64,000 nucleotides of DNA from Clostridium lundense DSM 17049 (GCF_000619945.1 NZ_JHVC01000002.1:423787-487786); one strand, 5' to 3'. Shown: positions 16,995-26,670, numbered from the stretch's first letter. Numbers and translations: made by a program. Notes: a model not told the origin generated them from the letters alone.

Positions 16995-17783
16995 GTGGTT
17001 GAAAAACTTAAGCAGTTTAAAGAAGGATATAACTCATTAACACAGATAAATGGAAAGCATAGTGAAATGCTAATGGATATAGGTGTTTATAAGTTAAAAG
17101 TTGAAAAAGAAGAACAATTTATAGATGGTAATAAAGAAAGTGCATTTTTATTACTATCAGGGAAAGCTTTAATAAAGTGGGGGGATGAGGAACAGGAAAT
17201 TGAAAGAAATTCCTTATTTGATGAAGAGCCGTGGTGTTTACATGTACCTAAGAATGTTAAAGTTACAATTAAGGCACTTAAGGATTCAGAGGTGTTAATT
17301 CAAAAGGCAATTAATGAAAAAGAATTTCAGTGTAAACTTTATACACCAAAAGAATGTAGAAACGATGTATTTGGAGAAGGTGTATGGAATGATACAGCAA
17401 AAAGAGTTGTAAGAACTATTTTTGATTATTCTAATGCTAATTATTCAAATATGGTAATAGGTGAAGTTATAACTTACCCAGGAAAGTGGTCAAGTTATCC
17501 TCCACATCATCATCCACAACCAGAAGTTTATTATTATAGATTTAATAAGCCACAAGGATTTGGATGTTCTGTAATAGGAGAAGATGTATATAAAGTTACA
17601 GATAACTCTATAGCAACGATTAAGGGAGGATTGGTACATCCACAGATCTCAGCGCCTGGGTATGCAATGTATTATTGCTGGATGATAAGACATTTAGAAA
17701 ATAACCCTTGGAAAGATAGAATTAATGAAAAAGAACATGAATGGCTTTTAAAGTCTAATGTTAAGATATGGCCTGACAAGTAG
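16995..17783 (+). CDS. iolB: 5-deoxy-glucuronate isomerase
   Basis: A 262-residue double cupin of the IolB family. The metal site reads YPPHHHPQPEVYYYRF, and a second half has GGLVHPQISAPGYAMYY and RHLENNPWKDR. It isomerises 5-deoxy-D-glucuronate to 5-dehydro-2-deoxy-gluconate, between IolD and IolC. It starts with GTG after GGGAGG. The length matches the family (about 265-270). Confidence 0.9.
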   Translation: MVEKLKQFKEGYNSLTQINGKHSEMLMDIGVYKLKVEKEEQFIDGNKESAFLLLSGKALIKWGDEEQEIERNSLFDEEPWCLHVPKNVKVTIKALKDSEVLIQKAINEKEFQCKLYTPKECRNDVFGEGVWNDTAKRVVRTIFDYSNANYSNMVIGEVITYPGKWSSYPPHHHPQPEVYYYRFNKPQGFGCSVIGEDVYKVTDNSIATIKGGLVHPQISAPGYAMYYCWMIRHLENNPWKDRINEKEHEWLLKSNVKIWPDK

Positions 17784-17799
17784 GAAGGGAGGAGTTATT

Positions 17800-19734
17800 T
17801 TGAACACAATTAGAATGACAACAGCTCAAGCACTTGTAAGATTTTTAAATGAACAATATGTGGAATTCAACGGAAAAGAATACAAATTTATAAAAGGAAT
17901 TTTCACAATATTTGGACATGGTAATGTTTTGGGATTAGGTCAAGCCTTGGAGGAGAATCCAGGACATTTGGAAGTATACCAGGGACATAATGAACAAGGA
18001 ATGGCACATTCGGCTATAGCATTTGCAAAACAAAGCCATAGAAAACAAATATGTGCATGTACATCTTCTGTTGGACCTGGAGCAGCTAATATGGTAACTG
18101 CTGCCGCTACTGCCACTGCTAATAATATCCCTGTACTTTTGCTGCCAGGAGATACTTTTGCAACAAGACAACCAGATCCAGTACTTCAGCAAGTTGAGCA
18201 CATTCATAACTTGTCCATTACTACAAATGATGCTTTTAAGGCTGTAAGTAAGTATTGGGATAGAATAAATAGACCAGAACAGCTTATGACAGCTATGATA
18301 AATGCTATGAGAGTTTTAACAGATCCTGCGAATACAGGAGCAGTAACAATAGCTTTACCACAAGATGTACAAGGAGAGGCATATGATTTTCCTGAATATT
18401 TCTTTAAAAAGCGTGTTCATAGAATAGAAAGAAGATTGCCATCAAAAGAGGCATTAAATGATGCGGTTAATTTAATAAAAAGAAAGAAAAAGCCGCTGAT
18501 AATATGTGGTGGTGGAGTAAGATACTCAGAGGCTAGTGAAGAACTTAAAATTTTTACAGAAAAATTCAATATACCATTTGGAGAAACACAAGCTGGAAAG
18601 AGTGCTATTGAATGGGATTATAAATTTAACTTAGGAGGCATAGGTGTAACAGGAAACCTTGCAGCAAATACAATAGCTAAAGATGCAGATTTAGTTATAG
18701 GAATAGGAACCAGATTTACAGATTTTACAACTTCATCAAAGTTATTATTTCAAAATGAAAATGTAGAATTTCTGACTATAAATGTATCAGAGTTTCATGC
18801 AGACAAGCTTGATGCAACAAAAGTAGTAGGGGATGCTAAAGAGATTTTATCTTCTTTAACTAAGGAATTGGAAAAGGAAGGATATAAATCAGACTATAAA
18901 TATGAAATATCAGAGGTAAAAGAAGCGTGGGAAAAAGAGCTTAATAGATTATTTAATATAAATTACACAGGAAAAGATTTTACTCCAGAAATATGTGGAC
19001 ATTGTGATAAGGCTTTAGAAGAATTTTATAAAGAATTTAATTCTTGTTTAACACAAACAGAAGTATTGGGAGAATTAAATAAGCTTTTAGATGATAATGC
19101 AATTATAGTAGGGGCAGCAGGAAGTTTGCCAGGGGATTTGCAAAGAGTATGGTGTCCTAGAAAACCTAATACTTATCATGTGGAATATGGTTATTCTTGT
19201 ATGGGGTATGAAATAGCAGCAGCCTTAGGAATTAAACTTTTAGAAGAAGATAAGGAAGTTTATGCTATGGTGGGAGACGGAAGCTATTTAATGCTTCATT
19301 CAGAACTTGTTTCAAGCATAAGAGAGGGAAAGAAAATAAATATACTTTTATTTGATAATGCAGGATTTGGTTGCATAAATAATTTGCAAATGGCTAATGG
19401 AATGGGAAGTTTTGGGACGGAATTTAGATATAGAAATAAGGGCACAGGCAAACTTGATGGAAAGCTTTTTAAAATTGATTTTGCTAAAGCGGCAGAAGCA
19501 TATGGAACAAAGACCTATACAGTAGAAAATATAGAAGAACTTAAGTTAGCTGTGGAGGATTCCAAGGCACAAAAGGTTTCAACCCTAATTCATATTAAAG
19601 TACTTCCAAAGACTATGACTAATGGATATGGATCTTGGTGGCATGTAGGAGTAGCAGAAATATCAAAAAATAGTAAGATACAAGAAGCATATAAGGATAG
19701 AATTGAACACTTAAATAAAGCTAGGAAATATTAA
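17800..19734 (+). CDS. iolD: 3D-(3,5/4)-trihydroxycyclohexane-1,2-dione hydrolase
   Basis: A 644-residue thiamine-diphosphate enzyme. The N-terminal PYR domain has the activating glutamate region GHNEQGMAHSA. The middle domain includes DADLVIGIGTRFTDFT, and the C-terminal domain has the ThDP motif from MVGDGSYLM to NAGFGCINN. IolD opens the ring dione to 5-deoxy-glucuronate. I use TTG 17800, six bases after GGGAGG and 17 bases after the iolB stop. A longer frame from ATG 17758 would overlap iolB and lacks a site. Confidence 0.92.
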   Translation: MNTIRMTTAQALVRFLNEQYVEFNGKEYKFIKGIFTIFGHGNVLGLGQALEENPGHLEVYQGHNEQGMAHSAIAFAKQSHRKQICACTSSVGPGAANMVTAAATATANNIPVLLLPGDTFATRQPDPVLQQVEHIHNLSITTNDAFKAVSKYWDRINRPEQLMTAMINAMRVLTDPANTGAVTIALPQDVQGEAYDFPEYFFKKRVHRIERRLPSKEALNDAVNLIKRKKKPLIICGGGVRYSEASEELKIFTEKFNIPFGETQAGKSAIEWDYKFNLGGIGVTGNLAANTIAKDADLVIGIGTRFTDFTTSSKLLFQNENVEFLTINVSEFHADKLDATKVVGDAKEILSSLTKELEKEGYKSDYKYEISEVKEAWEKELNRLFNINYTGKDFTPEICGHCDKALEEFYKEFNSCLTQTEVLGELNKLLDDNAIIVGAAGSLPGDLQRVWCPRKPNTYHVEYGYSCMGYEIAAALGIKLLEEDKEVYAMVGDGSYLMLHSELVSSIREGKKINILLFDNAGFGCINNLQMANGMGSFGTEFRYRNKGTGKLDGKLFKIDFAKAAEAYGTKTYTVENIEELKLAVEDSKAQKVSTLIHIKVLPKTMTNGYGSWWHVGVAEISKNSKIQEAYKDRIEHLNKARKY

Positions 19735-19772
19735 AAGAATATATAAAATATTAAATTTAAGGAGGAAAAGTA

Positions 19773-20780
19773 ATGATTAATTTAGGAATTATTGGTTTTG
19801 GAAGAATTGGAAAGGTGCATGCAGAAAGCTTAACAAAGTATGTTCCCAATGCCGTAGTAAAAGCTATTGTAGATCCATTTATCGATGAAAAAGGCATAAA
19901 GCACGCAAAGAATATGGGGATTAGTTGTGTGTATAAGGATTATAAAGAAATATTAAATGATCCAGAAATCAATGGAGTACTAGTATGCTCTTCTACTGAT
20001 ACTCATTCAAAGATATCAATTGAGGCCTTAAAAGCAGGAAAACATGTATTTTGCGAAAAGCCAATTGATCATGATATTAACAGAATAAAGGAAGTTTTAG
20101 ATGAAGTTAAAAAATCAAAGCTTAAATTTCAAGTAGGATTTAATAGAAGATTTGATCACAATTTTAGAACTATAAAAAATACTGTTGAATCGGGGAAAAT
20201 TGGAGATCCACATATTATAAAGATTACCTCAAGAGATCCAGAAGCGCCTCCAGCAGAATATGTAAAGGTTTCAGGAGGAATTTTCTTAGATATGAGTATA
20301 CATGATTTTGATATGATACGTTATTTATCAGGCAGTGAAGTAGAGGAAGTATATGCATTAGGTAATGTACTTGTAGACCCCAAAATAGGAGAAGCAGGAG
20401 ATGTGGATACTGCCATAATAACATTAAAATTAGCAAATGGGGCTCTAGGAGTTATAGACAATAGCAGAAAAGCTGTCTATGGATACGATCAAAGAGCAGA
20501 AGTGTTTGGTTCAAAGGGTTCAATTGCCGTAAGTAATGATACAAATTCTACAGCAATAATTAGTACAGAAGAGGGCATAATTTCAGAGAAACCTTTATAT
20601 TTCTTCTTAGAAAGATATATGCAATCCTTTGCTGATGAAATAAAAGAATTTGTTACTTCTATAGAAAATGATAAAGATGTACCAGTAAATGCTTTGGATG
20701 GACTTAATTCTGTGTTGATAGGGCTTGCAGCTACAAAGTCCTTAAAGGAAGGAAGACCAGTTAAAATTTCAGAGATTTAA
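19773..20780 (+). CDS. iolG: inositol 2-dehydrogenase
   Basis: A 335-residue Gfo/Idh/MocA oxidoreductase. The NAD-binding loop is GIIGFGRIGKVHAE, followed by the family EKP motif in FCEKPIDHD (about 95-100). The catalytic Asp/His pair lies in FLDMSIHDFDMIRYL. It oxidises myo-inositol to scyllo-inosose, the entry step of the pathway. It has a GGAGG ribosome site. Among the two Gfo/Idh genes here, its closer match to IolG (FNRRFD, then the DxxxHD motif) makes it the likelier myo-inositol enzyme. Confidence 0.85.
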   Translation: MINLGIIGFGRIGKVHAESLTKYVPNAVVKAIVDPFIDEKGIKHAKNMGISCVYKDYKEILNDPEINGVLVCSSTDTHSKISIEALKAGKHVFCEKPIDHDINRIKEVLDEVKKSKLKFQVGFNRRFDHNFRTIKNTVESGKIGDPHIIKITSRDPEAPPAEYVKVSGGIFLDMSIHDFDMIRYLSGSEVEEVYALGNVLVDPKIGEAGDVDTAIITLKLANGALGVIDNSRKAVYGYDQRAEVFGSKGSIAVSNDTNSTAIISTEEGIISEKPLYFFLERYMQSFADEIKEFVTSIENDKDVPVNALDGLNSVLIGLAATKSLKEGRPVKISEI

Positions 20781-20819
20781 TCTAACTATAACAAATGAAA
20801 GCTTATATATTTCTAATAA

Positions 20820-20830
20820 AAATCAATAAA
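20820..20830. promoter_or_regulatory. single IolR-consensus-like 11-mer
   Basis: AAATCAATAAA in the 123-bp gap before iolE fits WRAYCAADARD at all 11 positions. It has no strong phased partner, so chance in AT-rich DNA is likely. Confidence 0.2.
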
Positions 20831-20903
20831 ATGTATACCTTTAAATTAAAATGATAATTTATATATTCAAAGTTTATATATTTAGAGAAATGGGGGAATA
20901 AAA

Positions 20904-21800
20904 ATGTTTAATAAAGATAAAGTAAAAATTGGTATAGCTCCTATAGCGTGGACTAATGATGATATGCCTGAATTAGGATCAGAAAATACTTTTGAGCAAT
21001 GTGTAAGTGAAATGGCTTTGGCAGGATTTAAAGGAACGGAGGTTGGAAATAAATATCCTAAAGATACAACTATTCTTAAAAAAGCTTTAGAGCTTAGGGG
21101 AATGGAAATAGCTAGTGCATGGTTTAGCGCTTTTTTAACTACAAAACCTTATGAAGAAACAGAAAAAGCATTTATAAAACATAGAGATTTTCTTTATGAA
21201 ATGGGAGCAAAGGTTATAGTTGTATCAGAACAAGGACATAGCATCCAAGGAAAGATGGAGACACCTATATTTAAAGAAAAACCAATATTTTCTGAGGATG
21301 AATGGGACAAATTATTCAATGGATTAAATAAACTTGGAAAGCTTGCTCAAGAAAAGGATATGAAGCTTGTATATCACCATCATATGGGGACAGGGGTGCA
21401 GACTACAGAAGAAATAGACAAGTTAATGGAAATGACAGATGCAAACTTAGTATATCTTTTATATGATACTGGACATCTTGTATTTTCAGGAGAAGATCCT
21501 ATAACTATTGTAAAAAAATATGTAAATAGAATTAAACATGTTCACTTAAAAGATATAAGAATGGATGTCGTAAAAGAGGTAAAAGGCAAGGAAATGAGCT
21601 TTTTGCAAGCTGTTAAATCAGGAGCATTTACTGTGCCGGGGAATGGATGTATAGATTTTAAGCCTATATTTGATATATTAGCTGAAAATAAATACGAAGG
21701 ATGGCTTTTAGTTGAAGCAGAACAAGATCCAGCAAAAGCAAATCCACTTGAATATGCTATAAAAGCTAGAAAATATATAAAAGAAAAAGGGGAAATTTAG
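20904..21800 (+). CDS. iolE: myo-inosose-2 dehydratase
   Basis: A 298-residue TIM-barrel sugar isomerase/dehydratase. KIGIAPIAWTNDDMPELG is the strongly conserved IolE N-terminus. Metal-ligand regions follow in VYHHHMGT, LLYDTGHLVFSG and HVHLKDIR. It removes water from scyllo-inosose to give the trihydroxycyclohexanedione used by IolD. It sits after a 123-bp gap but on the same strand, behind GGGGGA, and probably belongs to the same transcript. Confidence 0.92.
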   Translation: MFNKDKVKIGIAPIAWTNDDMPELGSENTFEQCVSEMALAGFKGTEVGNKYPKDTTILKKALELRGMEIASAWFSAFLTTKPYEETEKAFIKHRDFLYEMGAKVIVVSEQGHSIQGKMETPIFKEKPIFSEDEWDKLFNGLNKLGKLAQEKDMKLVYHHHMGTGVQTTEEIDKLMEMTDANLVYLLYDTGHLVFSGEDPITIVKKYVNRIKHVHLKDIRMDVVKEVKGKEMSFLQAVKSGAFTVPGNGCIDFKPIFDILAENKYEGWLLVEAEQDPAKANPLEYAIKARKYIKEKGEI

Positions 21801-21830
21801 ATATAATTTTGATTTTAGGGGGTGTGGAAA

Positions 21831-22853
21831 ATGGAGAAGATAAAAGTTGGAATTGTTGGACTTGGAAGGCTTGGAAGAAAACATGCTGAAAATATAGCCT
21901 TTAGAATACCTAGCGCAGAACTTACAGCAGTTTGCAGTGTAGTTAAAGAGGAAGTTGAAGATATTCAAAAAAAATGGGGAATTAAATATGGATATATAGA
22001 TTATGATGAAATGCTTAAAAATAGTGAGTTAGATGCTATATTTATATCTTCACCTTCAGGATTTCACTGTGAACAAATAATAAAAGCATTGGAAAAAGGA
22101 TTTCATGTATTTAGTGAAAAACCCCTTGGACTTTATCTAGAAGAAACTGAAAGAACGGCAAAGATAGTTAACAAGTATAAGGATAAACAAGTATTTATGC
22201 TTGGATTTATGAGAAGATATGATAGTTCTTATGCATATGTAAAGAAAAAAATAGATGAAGGTATTATTGGAAAACCTGTATTTATAAGATGCTATGGGTT
22301 GGATCCAGCTAATAGTATGAAAAGTTTTTTAAAATTTGCTAAGAACAGTTACAGCGGCGGATTGTTTTTAGATATGGCTATTCATGATTTAGATCTTGCA
22401 AGATGGTATCTAAATTCAGAAGCTAAAAGTGTATGGGCAATAGGAGGAGCATATGAATATCCTGAATTTAAAGAAATAAATGATGCAGAAACAGGAGCAG
22501 CTTTAGTTAAGTTTGAAAATGGAACTATGGGAATGTTTTTAGCAGGAAGAAATTGTGCGCATGGATATCATATAGAAACAGAAATAATTGGAACCAAAGG
22601 AACTTTAAGAGTAGGAACTATACCAGAAAAGAATTTAGTTACTATATTTAATGATAATGGAGCTATAAGGGAATGTTCTGAAGGGTTTTTAGAAAGATTT
22701 GAACAAGCTTATTTAAGCGAAACAGAAGAATTTATAAATTGCATATTGGAAAAGAGACAGCCAGATGTGACAGTTGAGGATGGTGTAAATGCAACAGCAT
22801 TAGCTTATGGATGTAAAAAGTCTTTTGAGACTGGTGAATTAGTAAATTTTTAA
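21831..22853 (+). CDS. second inositol dehydrogenase-like oxidoreductase
   Basis: A 340-residue Gfo/Idh/MocA enzyme, paralogous to the preceding IolG. It has GIVGLGRLGRKHAE, the FSEKPLG motif and FLDMAIHDLDLARWYL with the catalytic pair. It probably acts on a stereoisomer (scyllo- or chiro-inositol) or a methylated derivative, so several inositols can enter one pathway. ATG 21831 lies about seven bases after TTAGGGGGT; the upstream GTG 21822 overlaps that site. Substrate cannot be read from sequence. Confidence 0.82.
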   Translation: MEKIKVGIVGLGRLGRKHAENIAFRIPSAELTAVCSVVKEEVEDIQKKWGIKYGYIDYDEMLKNSELDAIFISSPSGFHCEQIIKALEKGFHVFSEKPLGLYLEETERTAKIVNKYKDKQVFMLGFMRRYDSSYAYVKKKIDEGIIGKPVFIRCYGLDPANSMKSFLKFAKNSYSGGLFLDMAIHDLDLARWYLNSEAKSVWAIGGAYEYPEFKEINDAETGAALVKFENGTMGMFLAGRNCAHGYHIETEIIGTKGTLRVGTIPEKNLVTIFNDNGAIRECSEGFLERFEQAYLSETEEFINCILEKRQPDVTVEDGVNATALAYGCKKSFETGELVNF

Positions 22854-22873
22854 AGATGGAGTTGTAAAAAAGT

Positions 22874-22920
22874 GGCATGCTGATTTGTCATAAAAGAGTA
22901 TGTGAAAATATCAGTATGCC
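22874..22920 (+). other. weak inverted repeat after the iol genes
   Basis: GGCATGCTGAT (22874-22884) and ATCAGTATGCC (22910-22920) pair with one G-T wobble around a 25-nt loop. There is no T-run, so it may be an mRNA 3'-end or processing hairpin rather than a full terminator. Confidence 0.35.
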
Positions 22921-22984
22921 TTAACTATATATGTATAAAAAATATATAGTTTTTGATAAATAAAAATATACGCTTAACAATGAT

Positions 22985-23026
22985 TATAATAGAAAAAAAT
23001 TAGTTTGTAAAATGAAAACGTTCACT
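22985..23026 (+). promoter_or_regulatory. -10 element and cre site before the symporter
   Basis: TATAAT at 22985-22990 is followed by ATGAAAACGTTCACT at 23012-23026, which fits the CcpA cre consensus WTGNAANCGNWNNCW at every position. The site lies downstream of the -10, where bound CcpA would act as a roadblock. Confidence 0.65.
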
Positions 23027-23046
23027 ATAAAATAGGGGGGATATAG

Positions 23047-24636
23047 TTGAGCTCAATGACATTTATATCATTTGTATTTTTTACAGCATTAGTAGCTGTA
23101 TTATCATGGATTAAAACACGTAATGATGACTTGTCTAGTCAAGATGGATATTTTCTTGCAGGAAGAAGTTTAACAGGGGTATTTATAGGTGGTTCATTAA
23201 TGTTAACAAATTTGTCTACAGAGCAGTTAGTAGGGCAAAATGGCCAAGGGTATAGATATACGATGGCTGTAATGGCTTGGGAGGTAACATCAGCTTTTGC
23301 ATTAATACTTATGGCACGTATATTCTTACCAAGGTATCTAAAGAGTGGAATAACTACTATTCCTAATTTTTTAGAAGAGAGATATGATGCTACCACTCGT
23401 AGAATAATATCCCTATTATTTTTGATAGGAAATGTAGTAGCATATCTTCCAACTGTATTATATTCAGGTGCCTTAGTTTTAAATAGTATATTCAATGTTC
23501 AAGAAGTAGTAGGTGGTTCAGAATTAAAAGCTATAATAATAATGGTTTGGGCCATAGGAATAGTTGGTTCAATATATGCCATATTTGGAGGGCTTAAGGC
23601 AGTTGCAGTGTCTGATACTTTTAACGGAGTTGGGCTTTTGATTGGTGGATTTATGATAACTATATTAGCATTATGTAGGTTAGGAGAAGGAAGTTTTCAG
23701 TTAGGAGTTAATACTTTAGTTACAACTAGCCCAGAAAAGCTAAATGCTATAGGAGGATCTGATTCACCTGTACCTTGGACTACATTATTTACAGGTATGC
23801 TTTTTAATAATTTATATTATTGGTGTACAAATCAAACAATAGTTCAAAGAACTTTAGGAGCAAAAAATTTAGCAGAAGGGCAAAAGGGAACACTTTTAGC
23901 AGGATTTTTAAAATTAATAGGTCCTCTATATTTAGTTTTACCTGGAATAATTGCATTTAATTTATATGGGGGATCAATTTCTAATCAAGACATGGTGTAT
24001 CCAAAGTTAGTAGTGGATATTTTGCCTAAACCTTTAGCAGGATTTTTTGCAGCGGTATTGTTTGGAGCTATACTAAGTTCATTTAATAGTGCTTTAAATA
24101 GTTCATCAACATTATTTACATTAGACATATATAGACCAATGTTTAAACCAGAAGCTACAGATGAAGACTTAATAAAAGTTGGCAAAAATTTTGGAACAAT
24201 TTTATCCGTATTATCTATGCTTATAGCACCAGTTATAATGTATGCACCATCAGGTTTATATAATTATTTGCAAGAATGTAATGGATTCTATAATGTGCCT
24301 ATTTTAGCTGCTATTTTAGTAGGATTCTTTACAAAAAAAGTACCTGCTATAGCACCCAAAATAGCCTTAGTATTTCATATAATATTTTATAGCTTATCAA
24401 AGATATTTCTTAATCATATAAACTTTTTACATGTACTAGGATTTTTGTTCCCAGCATGTGTAATAATTATGATTATAATAGGAAAAATCAAACCTCGTGA
24501 AGTAGAATATGTACAACAATACACTAAACAAGTTGATATAACTCCGTGGAAAAATGTTAAGATAGCATCAGCTATTATATTTATATTAATGCTCTGCGTA
24601 TATGCCTTATTCTCAAAAATAGGTATAGCAGCATAA
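23047..24636 (+). CDS. sodium/solute symporter (SSS/SLC5), probable inositol importer
   Basis: A 529-residue membrane protein of the SSS family with about 13-14 hydrophobic helices. Family markers are DGYFLAGRSLTGVFIGGSL near the N-terminus, and IYAIFGGLKAVAVSDTFNG in the middle. It starts with TTG six bases after GGGGGG. It ends the inositol cluster, just before a strong terminator. Position and a perfect cre site suggest Na+-coupled uptake of inositol under carbon catabolite control; related sugars are alternatives. Confidence 0.85.
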   Translation: MSSMTFISFVFFTALVAVLSWIKTRNDDLSSQDGYFLAGRSLTGVFIGGSLMLTNLSTEQLVGQNGQGYRYTMAVMAWEVTSAFALILMARIFLPRYLKSGITTIPNFLEERYDATTRRIISLLFLIGNVVAYLPTVLYSGALVLNSIFNVQEVVGGSELKAIIIMVWAIGIVGSIYAIFGGLKAVAVSDTFNGVGLLIGGFMITILALCRLGEGSFQLGVNTLVTTSPEKLNAIGGSDSPVPWTTLFTGMLFNNLYYWCTNQTIVQRTLGAKNLAEGQKGTLLAGFLKLIGPLYLVLPGIIAFNLYGGSISNQDMVYPKLVVDILPKPLAGFFAAVLFGAILSSFNSALNSSSTLFTLDIYRPMFKPEATDEDLIKVGKNFGTILSVLSMLIAPVIMYAPSGLYNYLQECNGFYNVPILAAILVGFFTKKVPAIAPKIALVFHIIFYSLSKIFLNHINFLHVLGFLFPACVIIMIIIGKIKPREVEYVQQYTKQVDITPWKNVKIASAIIFILMLCVYALFSKIGIAA

Positions 24637-24679
24637 GCTTTTATTTTAGAGAAGCGTTTAATTAATAATTAATATTTTA

Positions 24680-24730
24680 GGGACAGTTAATGATTTTTTA
24701 ATAAAATCATTAACTGTCCCTTCTATTTTT
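24680..24730 (+). terminator. rho-independent terminator
   Basis: Perfect 18-bp arms (24680-24697 and 24703-24720), beginning GGGACAGTTAATG, with a five-base loop and TTCTATTTTT after the stem. It closes the inositol cluster. Confidence 0.92.
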
Positions 24731-24916
24731 CTTGTTATCTATAATTTTAAGGTTTTTTATAGAGCAATGAAAGAAAATCATACTTAACTGTCAATTGAAA
24801 TGATCTTATTGTGGACTTAAAGAAGAGAGGATACTTTTATGATTGACAGTGGCAAAATTTGGATATAAAATTTAATTGTAATGACAAATATTGTAAGAAT
24901 ATAAAGGGGGATATTT

Positions 24917-26587
24917 ATGATTAGCAAAAAGACCTTAAACAAAGTTGTAGCTTCCATAACTTTGTCAGTAGTACTGGCAACTTCATCAGTTTCTTATGTT
25001 TTTGCAGCTCCTTATGCACCAGATTCATACTATAAACAGACTCCAGAAATAATACAAAATTATTTTCCAAAACCACAAGAACCTATACTTACACCAGCAT
25101 TTGCTAAGGGAAAAGAGAATTTCACATCTCATGAAGAAATGATGAAATTTATTTATGATTTACAAAAGTCCAGTAAATATATGAAGGTATCTATAATAGG
25201 TGAAACTCAAGAAGGAAAACCTATACCTCTTCTAATATTTAGCAAACCTTCCTATGATAAATCAGCAGATATATTAAAATTAGATAAGCCAGTAGTTTGG
25301 CTTCAAGGACAAATTCATGGAAATGAACCAGCAGGTGGAGAGGCTATGCTTGGAGTAGCTAGAAATTTAGCTATAGGTAAGTTTGGGGAAGAAGTTTTAG
25401 AAAAGGTTTCTGTAGTTATTTTACCTAGATTTAATGGAGATGGTTCATATTATTATGATAGAAGAACTGCTACAAATATAGATTCAAATAGAGATCATTT
25501 AAAATTTGATAATATGGAAACCATAGCAATACACAAAGCTTTTAATAAGTTTATGCCTGAAGTTGTAGTAGATGCCCATGAATATGGAGTAGAATCAAAC
25601 TTTAAGAGTGTAGGAAAAAAAGGATCTCTAACAGCCTATGATGTTTTAATATCTTCAGCTAAAAACTTAAATATTCCTAAAGAAGTAAGAAGTGTTTCAG
25701 ACAGCTTATTTGTAAATAATGCTGAAAAGGATTTAGCAGCAAATAAATATACAAGCCATATGTATTATACGGTATCGAAGAAAGGAAATGATTTTACTAT
25801 TTATGAAGCAGGTACTGATGCTAAAATAGGTAGAAATGCCTATGGACTACAGCCTTCATTCTCCTTCTTAGTTGAAACTAGGGGAATCGGCATAGGAAAA
25901 GAAAACTTTGAAAGAAGAGTAATGAGTCACATCATAACATCCCAAAATATAATAAAAACTACAGCAGATAATGCTAAATTGGTTAAGGATACTGTAGATA
26001 ATGCTAGAAAGAGAATAACAGAATTAGGAGAAAAGGTAGATACTTCAGATAAAATTGTTATTGCAAGTGAAAGTAAAAAGATGGCAAAGTCAACTTTAGA
26101 TATAATAGATGTAGAAACTAGTAAAAAAGTAGAATTAAATGTAGACGTATTCAGTACTACTGAGGGAAAACCAGTAGTAGAAAGGGTAAGACCTACAGCT
26201 TATATTCTACCACCAGCTTATCATGAGGTAGCTAAAAGGCTATCTTATTCCGGAGTTACTGTAAGAAAATTAAATAATGATGTGGAATTGTCAGTAGAAG
26301 CATTTAAGGTTACTGATAAAAAGATTGATACAAACTATTATGAAGGTCATTTACGCAACAGTGTTACTGTGAATACAAGCAATAAACTTATTAAATTTCC
26401 TAAGGGAAGTTATGTATTCAATATGGCTCAGCCAAATGCTAATATAATTTCAATGACGCTAGAACCAGATGCTGAAGATAGTTTTGTTAAATTTAACTTA
26501 ATTCCCGTAGATATAAATGAAGAAGTGCCAATATATAGATATATGCAGAATAATAAATTAGATACTTATATTACAGAACTGCAATAA
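24917..26587 (+). CDS. secreted M14-family zinc carboxypeptidase
   Basis: A 556-residue exported metallopeptidase. A signal peptide ends near VFAA-PYAP (about residue 31). The zinc ligands are His134 and Glu137 in IHGNEPAGG, and His221 in DAHEYG. The catalytic glutamate is Glu320 in VETRG. The last ~200 residues form a beta-rich extension not seen in minimal M14 enzymes. It has its own transcription unit, bounded by terminators. Together with the gamma-glutamyltransferase and pgs genes downstream, I infer a substrate with gamma-glutamyl or cell-wall peptide links; ordinary peptides cannot be excluded. Confidence 0.85.
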   Translation: MISKKTLNKVVASITLSVVLATSSVSYVFAAPYAPDSYYKQTPEIIQNYFPKPQEPILTPAFAKGKENFTSHEEMMKFIYDLQKSSKYMKVSIIGETQEGKPIPLLIFSKPSYDKSADILKLDKPVVWLQGQIHGNEPAGGEAMLGVARNLAIGKFGEEVLEKVSVVILPRFNGDGSYYYDRRTATNIDSNRDHLKFDNMETIAIHKAFNKFMPEVVVDAHEYGVESNFKSVGKKGSLTAYDVLISSAKNLNIPKEVRSVSDSLFVNNAEKDLAANKYTSHMYYTVSKKGNDFTIYEAGTDAKIGRNAYGLQPSFSFLVETRGIGIGKENFERRVMSHIITSQNIIKTTADNAKLVKDTVDNARKRITELGEKVDTSDKIVIASESKKMAKSTLDIIDVETSKKVELNVDVFSTTEGKPVVERVRPTAYILPPAYHEVAKRLSYSGVTVRKLNNDVELSVEAFKVTDKKIDTNYYEGHLRNSVTVNTSNKLIKFPKGSYVFNMAQPNANIISMTLEPDAEDSFVKFNLIPVDINEEVPIYRYMQNNKLDTYITELQ

Positions 26588-26619
26588 ACGTGTAAAAGTT
26601 AAATAATTAGAAGTTTTTA

Positions 26620-26670
26620 TTCTTGATTAAAAAGATCATATTGATTTTTTTAATCAAGAATTTTTTATTT
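26620..26670 (+). terminator. rho-independent terminator
   Basis: A 14-bp stem, TTCTTGATTAAAAA with its complement at 26647-26660, followed by TTTTTTATTT. Confidence 0.88.
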
